Source of the DNA: CAZOMR01 sp964580655
GTDB lineage: Bacteria > RBG-13-61-14 > CAZOMR01
Reading direction: 5' to 3'
Assembly: GCA_964580655.1 (NCBI GenBank)
Contig: CAZOMR010000014.1
Span: 1-26,195 of the forward strand
DNA length: 26,195 bases
Below are positions 23,143 through 26,195 of the stretch, in pieces. The notes below the pieces were generated by a model. It was not told the origin of the DNA and ran no database searches. It was given only the letters and a program-made list of their open reading frames with translations. Position numbers and translations under genes: made by a program. The stretch's first letter is position 1. The number at the start of each line of letters is the position of its first letter.

Positions 23143-24384
23143 ATGAAGAGCAGATGGATGCGGATGGGGATCACGGCCGTGGCACTTATTTTTCTCTGTT
23201 GGGGCATGAATTTGCTGGCGCAGGAGGAAGAGACGACGGAGACAGAGGATGTGTTGAAGCCCGAATTAGAGGTGAAGGAGTTGCCAAAGGCCGAAGAGGA
23301 AGCTATTGAGGAGGCGGAGAAGACCGAGGTGCCGATTGAACGACCGATGGGCGAGCTATCCGGGGAAAGGGCCGAGGGAATGAAGGAGTCGCTCGGACTC
23401 GGCACCACTGAGGAATCTGGAGTTCAGAAAGTAATCTATGTGGTGCAGACAGGGGACACCCTGTGGGATATCGCCAAGCGTTTTATGAACAGCCCCTATT
23501 ACTGGCCGAAAGTCTGGGAAAGAAACGCCTTTATTATTGATCCCGATCTTATATATCCTGGTGATGTCTTGAATTTATATCCTACTGGAGAAAAACTCAG
23601 CGCGGAATTCGCAGAAGCGGAGATGGTCACTATCCCTGAACTGGGTGAAGGCATGGATACCGGCATCATCACCAAAGAGGGAAGAATTCAAAAGGTGATT
23701 TACAGGGAGACATCATCCACAGGATACATCGAAACAGGAGAATATGAAAAGGCGGGAATGATTGTTGATAGTCTGGATCACAAGGAGCTTCTGGGGGAAC
23801 CGGACAGGGTTTATGTTAATATCGGGGAAAACCTTGGTGTGAGTAATGGGGATGTGTTCAGCATCTTTGAAGCCGCCAAAGAGGTCAGGCATCCTGTCAC
23901 AAAGAAACTCCTCGGTTATAAGATCATTAATCTGGGAGAGTTGAAACTCATAGATACCATGGCCGATTCCTCCGAGGCCCAGATAATCAATTCTTATAGG
24001 GAGATAGAGACCAACGACTTGATCCGGCCTTACTCTGCGCCTTTATCGGTAGAAATACCTGTGGTGAAAAGCACCCTGCAGATCAAGGGATATATTGTCG
24101 AGCCAAAAGAGAATGCGGTTACATTTGGACGCGGGGACATTGTGTATATTGACAAGGGCAAGGAACACGGTATTGAGCAAGGAAATGTTCTGGACATCTA
24201 CATCCCCGGAGAAGAAATCCCCAAGAAGGGTTTGGGGAAAAAGTATAAGGCACATCTTCCTGATAAAATCATCGGTAGAATAATCGTTGTGGACCCCAGG
24301 ACCCGCACATCCGTGGCTCTCATTACCGAGAGCATCCGCGAAATACAAGCAGGAATGGCATTCTTTCTTGAAACTCAGCCCTGA
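23143..24384 (+). CDS. LysM domain envelope protein
   Basis: The 413-residue protein begins with a signal peptide (to about residue 27, ending NLLAQ), then a Glu-rich linker and one LysM peptidoglycan-binding domain at about 97-147 (VVQTGDTLWDIAKRF, YYWPKVWERN, LIYPGDVLNLYP). The remaining 250 residues form beta-rich segments with two similar units (VYVNIGENLGVSNGDVFSI and IVYIDKGKEHGIEQGNVLDI) that look like a repeated domain. It probably sits in the periplasm attached to the cell wall. The ATG at 23143 has AAAAAGGAGG upstream; an in-frame ATG at 23098 lacks a ribosome binding site. It follows the YbgF-like gene by 47 bp and ends at a strong terminator. Confidence 0.88.
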   Translation: MKSRWMRMGITAVALIFLCWGMNLLAQEEETTETEDVLKPELEVKELPKAEEEAIEEAEKTEVPIERPMGELSGERAEGMKESLGLGTTEESGVQKVIYVVQTGDTLWDIAKRFMNSPYYWPKVWERNAFIIDPDLIYPGDVLNLYPTGEKLSAEFAEAEMVTIPELGEGMDTGIITKEGRIQKVIYRETSSTGYIETGEYEKAGMIVDSLDHKELLGEPDRVYVNIGENLGVSNGDVFSIFEAAKEVRHPVTKKLLGYKIINLGELKLIDTMADSSEAQIINSYREIETNDLIRPYSAPLSVEIPVVKSTLQIKGYIVEPKENAVTFGRGDIVYIDKGKEHGIEQGNVLDIYIPGEEIPKKGLGKKYKAHLPDKIIGRIIVVDPRTRTSVALITESIREIQAGMAFFLETQP

Positions 24385-24398
24385 GCGACTCGATTACT

Positions 24399-24442
24399 AA
24401 AAAAATCAAGGACTGCGAAAACATGATCTGCAGTCCTTTTTT
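24399..24442. terminator. Bidirectional rho-independent terminator between convergent genes
   Basis: AAGGACTGC (24408-24416) pairs with GCAGTCCTT (24430-24438) around a 13-nt loop, and a T tract (24437-24442) follows on the plus strand. On the minus strand the same stem is followed by TTGATTTTTTT, so it can also end the gene at 24489-26054. It sits 24 bp after the LysM gene stop. Confidence 0.88.
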
Positions 24443-24488
24443 ATCCAGAATTTTGAGGGCACCGCGAATCCTTCATAGATGAGTTGAT

Positions 24489-26054
24489 TTAATCTTTTTT
24501 CTTCGAGTTGAGCATCTCCTTGATCTCGGCAATCTCCCGGATGACTCTCTCCATGCTGTTCTCCATCTGCTCTATGCGAATGCGAAGCTGATTCAAATCC
24601 TTGAGTGTGGCGGCTTGATCCTCGATTTGCTCATAGGCCTTCTTGACCTCCCCCTGAAGCTCCAGTCCTGCGGAGGTCTCTTCCGAGATCAGACCGGGCA
24701 CGGGCTCAACCTCCATCGGCTTCTCATCATCCGCGCCCTCAAGAGGCACAGGCTTTTCCATATCCTCCAGGGTGACCTCCTCGATCCCCTCTTCCGGTTC
24801 AGGAATTTCTTCCATGGTCCGGGTCTGACCCGGAAAAAAGTCATCCATTGAAGGCTTGGCCGCAACTGGCTCTGAGGGGGGTGGAGAGGCTTCAAGGTCT
24901 TGAGGATTTAATTCTTCAATCGGCTCGTGGGGAGAGGTATCCAGAGGCGGGAGTTCCTCCGTGGAGAATTTTTCTCCCTCCAAAGTTTCCGAAACCTCAA
25001 GCGGAGGAACTTCCACAGGGGAATCCGGTTCCAGCGGAGTGGGGGGCTCCTCGTTGGTTACTCTTTCTTCCCCGGATGCAATCTCCTGTGAAGGAGCCTG
25101 CTCAGGCTCGACCGGAGGTGACTCCTCAGCCGCGGTTATATCAAGCGCTGGGACTTCGGAGGGCACCTCGGGTTCTTCAGCCGATGGGGGTCCCTGCTCA
25201 GGCTCGACCGGGGGAGACTCCTCAGCCGCGGTTATATCAAGCGCTGGGACTTCGGAGGGCACCTCGGGTTCTTCAGCCGATGGGGGTCCCTGCTCAGGCT
25301 CGACCGGGGGTGACTCCTCAGCCGCGGTTATATCAGGCGCTGGGACTTCGGAAGGCACCTCGGGTTCTTCAGCTTGCGAAGATGAAATCTCCCCTTCAAT
25401 CGGCTCCGGGACGATTGACGGAAGCTCTTCCGATCCCTCTGCTTCAAGAGGAACCGCCTTGATTTTTTCTCCACCAGCCTCATTTGAAACTTCAGGGACC
25501 TCCGCGGAAGGCATCTGATTTGGCGCAGGAGGACTCGGCTCAACAGCCTCTTCCTCCATCGGCTGGATGTCCCCATCCTGGTTTCGGCGGAATGCCTTCT
25601 TCACCGGCTGGACTACTGCAACCGAGACCTTCTCCGGGAGCTTCCGTATCCTGGCATCAATATCGCTCTCAGTTGCCAGCACAAGCCGGACTGACTGACC
25701 CGTTATCTTTTCCAGTTCCTCTTGTAATTCGGGTCTGTCCGGTTCTGCAACCGCCATAACCAGGGTGTCGCCATCCTGCTCCACGGGCACAGTGAGATAG
25801 GCGCGGCCCTGCTCGCGAGAAAGCAGGCCCAGGACTTCCGAAGGTATCTTTTTTTTCTTGAGATCAACCAACTCAATCCCGAGTTGCTCGCCCAGCACTT
25901 CATAGAGGTCTTTTTCTTCCAGGTAGCCCAACTCCATCAAGCTTTTGCCCAACTTGGTCTTCCATTTGCGCTGATGGCTCAGGGCCGCTACAAGCTGAAA
26001 TTCATTGATCAGACCTTTCTCTTCAAGCACTGCACCGATTCTTTTCCGTGCCAT
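24489..26054 (-). CDS. MshEN-domain protein with Pro/Glu-rich repeats and C-terminal coiled coil
   Basis: This 521-residue protein starts with an MshEN / GspE N-terminal domain (about 1-145): KRIGAVLEEKGLINEFQL, KLGKSLMELGYLEEKDL and LYEVLGEQLGIELVDL are typical, and ATESDIDARI ends it. In type II secretion and type IV pilus ATPases this domain precedes the motor and can bind c-di-GMP, but no ATPase domain follows here. Instead there is an acidic Pro/Glu-rich stretch (about 170-460) with three near-identical 32-residue repeats, then a coiled coil (about 465-515; QIEDQAATLKDL, RIRIEQMENSMERVIREI). It may act as a regulator or scaffold for a pilus, secretion or motility machine; that is inference. 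ATG at 26054 lacks a Shine-Dalgarno sequence; an upstream TTG would add 13 atypical residues. Confidence 0.8.
   Translation of the reverse strand: MARKRIGAVLEEKGLINEFQLVAALSHQRKWKTKLGKSLMELGYLEEKDLYEVLGEQLGIELVDLKKKKIPSEVLGLLSREQGRAYLTVPVEQDGDTLVMAVAEPDRPELQEELEKITGQSVRLVLATESDIDARIRKLPEKVSVAVVQPVKKAFRRNQDGDIQPMEEEAVEPSPPAPNQMPSAEVPEVSNEAGGEKIKAVPLEAEGSEELPSIVPEPIEGEISSSQAEEPEVPSEVPAPDITAAEESPPVEPEQGPPSAEEPEVPSEVPALDITAAEESPPVEPEQGPPSAEEPEVPSEVPALDITAAEESPPVEPEQAPSQEIASGEERVTNEEPPTPLEPDSPVEVPPLEVSETLEGEKFSTEELPPLDTSPHEPIEELNPQDLEASPPPSEPVAAKPSMDDFFPGQTRTMEEIPEPEEGIEEVTLEDMEKPVPLEGADDEKPMEVEPVPGLISEETSAGLELQGEVKKAYEQIEDQAATLKDLNQLRIRIEQMENSMERVIREIAEIKEMLNSKKKD
25097..25373. repeat. Tandem array of 96-bp units inside the MshEN gene
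   Basis: About 2.9 copies of a 96-bp unit begin at 25097, 25193 and 25289; the third diverges near 25373. The copies differ by only a few bases, so duplication is recent or homogenised. The unit is in frame and encodes 32 residues built on EEPEVPSEVPA and EESPPVEPEQGPPSA. Confidence 0.93.
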
Positions 26055-26064
26055 AGTCAGAGTA

Positions 26065-26093
26065 ATTTTAGCACAGCATGAGGCATATTGCAA
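26065..26093 (-). promoter_or_regulatory. Possible promoter directly before the MshEN gene
   Basis: On the minus strand TTGCAA (26093-26088) and TAAAAT (26070-26065) are 17 bp apart. The transcript would start around 26058, about four bases before the ATG at 26054, which has no Shine-Dalgarno sequence. The -35 match is moderate. Confidence 0.4.
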
Positions 26094-26141
26094 ACAATAT
26101 TCAGGTTTTCACCCCCTGGGCCTGCGACATTAAAGAGGGGT

Positions 26142-26195
26142 TTAGCCGTTGGCGGCTTTTTGCTCCCAGAATTCCTCCAGGCGGCCGGAGAGGTG
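26142..26195 (-). CDS. C-terminal end of a gene entering from the right
   Basis: On the minus strand an open frame enters at 26195 and stops with TAA at 26144-26142, encoding HLSGRLEEFWEQKAANG. Only 17 codons are visible, too few to identify the protein. It would lie upstream of the MshEN gene in the same direction, with an 87-bp gap. Confidence 0.4.
   Translation of the reverse strand, partial: HLSGRLEEFWEQKAANG

Noticed and set aside
25097..25373. The 96-bp array considered as a CRISPR-like or mobile repeat
   Set aside because: Units are directly adjacent without spacers, in frame, and encode a regular peptide repeat, so it is an intragenic duplication.
24848..25518. Two long overlapping plus-strand frames (up to 204 residues) antisense to the MshEN gene
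   Set aside because: They arise from the repetitive, stop-poor Pro/Glu-coding region; their translations are simple Ser/Gly/Thr- or Pro/Arg-rich shadows.
26143..26162. Hairpin AGCCG-TTGG-CGGCT followed by TTTTT on the plus strand, at the right edge
   Set aside because: No plus-strand gene lies upstream to terminate; the stem falls inside the visible end of a minus-strand frame, so it is probably coincidental.

Overview
The window reads as bacterial chromosome from a Gram-negative (two-membrane) organism using the standard bacterial code. The evidence is an apolipoprotein N-acyltransferase (Lnt), a CpoB/YbgF-like periplasmic protein, a LysM protein, and prfB with the classic UGA frameshift site. 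The gene order phoH - pgpH (7TM-HD) - ybeY - lnt - prfB - lysyl-tRNA synthetase, plus DUF4388 and MshEN domains, resembles what I recall from deltaproteobacterial (Desulfobacterota-type) genomes and related candidate phyla. I cannot name the taxon from sequence alone. I see no tRNA, rRNA, CRISPR array, insertion sequence or phage gene.

Left part (1-4.8 kb): a near-consensus promoter and start codon of a gene leaving the window on the minus strand; a gamma-carbonic-anhydrase-like hexapeptide protein with its own terminator; a decayed cupin / mannose-6-phosphate-isomerase-like pseudogene that still has a good promoter and ribosome binding site; a translationally coupled family 2 glycosyltransferase and sugar nucleotidyltransferase; and a convergent B12-binding-type radical SAM protein.

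Polyamine operon (4.9-9.6 kb): pyruvoyl-dependent arginine decarboxylase, a deoxyhypusine-synthase-fold enzyme and an agmatinase. Together they give arginine -> agmatine -> putrescine, plus an aminobutyl-transfer step whose acceptor is unknown. The operon ends with a secreted family 2 glycoside hydrolase. Its promoter is bracketed by an 11-bp perfect inverted repeat.

Central block (9.7-21.4 kb): peptide deformylase, then a long co-directional cluster with overlapping or tightly spaced genes. In order: a TPR / zinc-ribbon membrane protein of unknown role, a DUF4388-transmembrane-pseudopilin-like protein, phoH, pgpH (c-di-AMP phosphodiesterase family), ybeY, lnt, prfB (programmed +1 frameshift) and a class I lysyl-tRNA synthetase. 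This couples translation, rRNA maturation, second-messenger turnover and lipoprotein maturation.

Right part (21.4-26.2 kb): a secreted SRPBCC/START-like protein divergent from a ybgF-like/LysM envelope operon, with back-to-back consensus promoters and an inverted repeat between them; a bidirectional terminator; a stand-alone MshEN protein with three 32-residue repeats and a C-terminal coiled coil; and the last 17 codons of another minus-strand gene.

Most of the window is recognisable housekeeping or envelope biology. I did not find a clear novel multi-gene defence or mobile system. The points most worth following are the bacterial DHS-family enzyme and its operator-like repeat, the DUF4388/pseudopilin fusion next to the TPR/zinc-ribbon protein, the repeat-bearing MshEN protein, and two genes that look leaderless.
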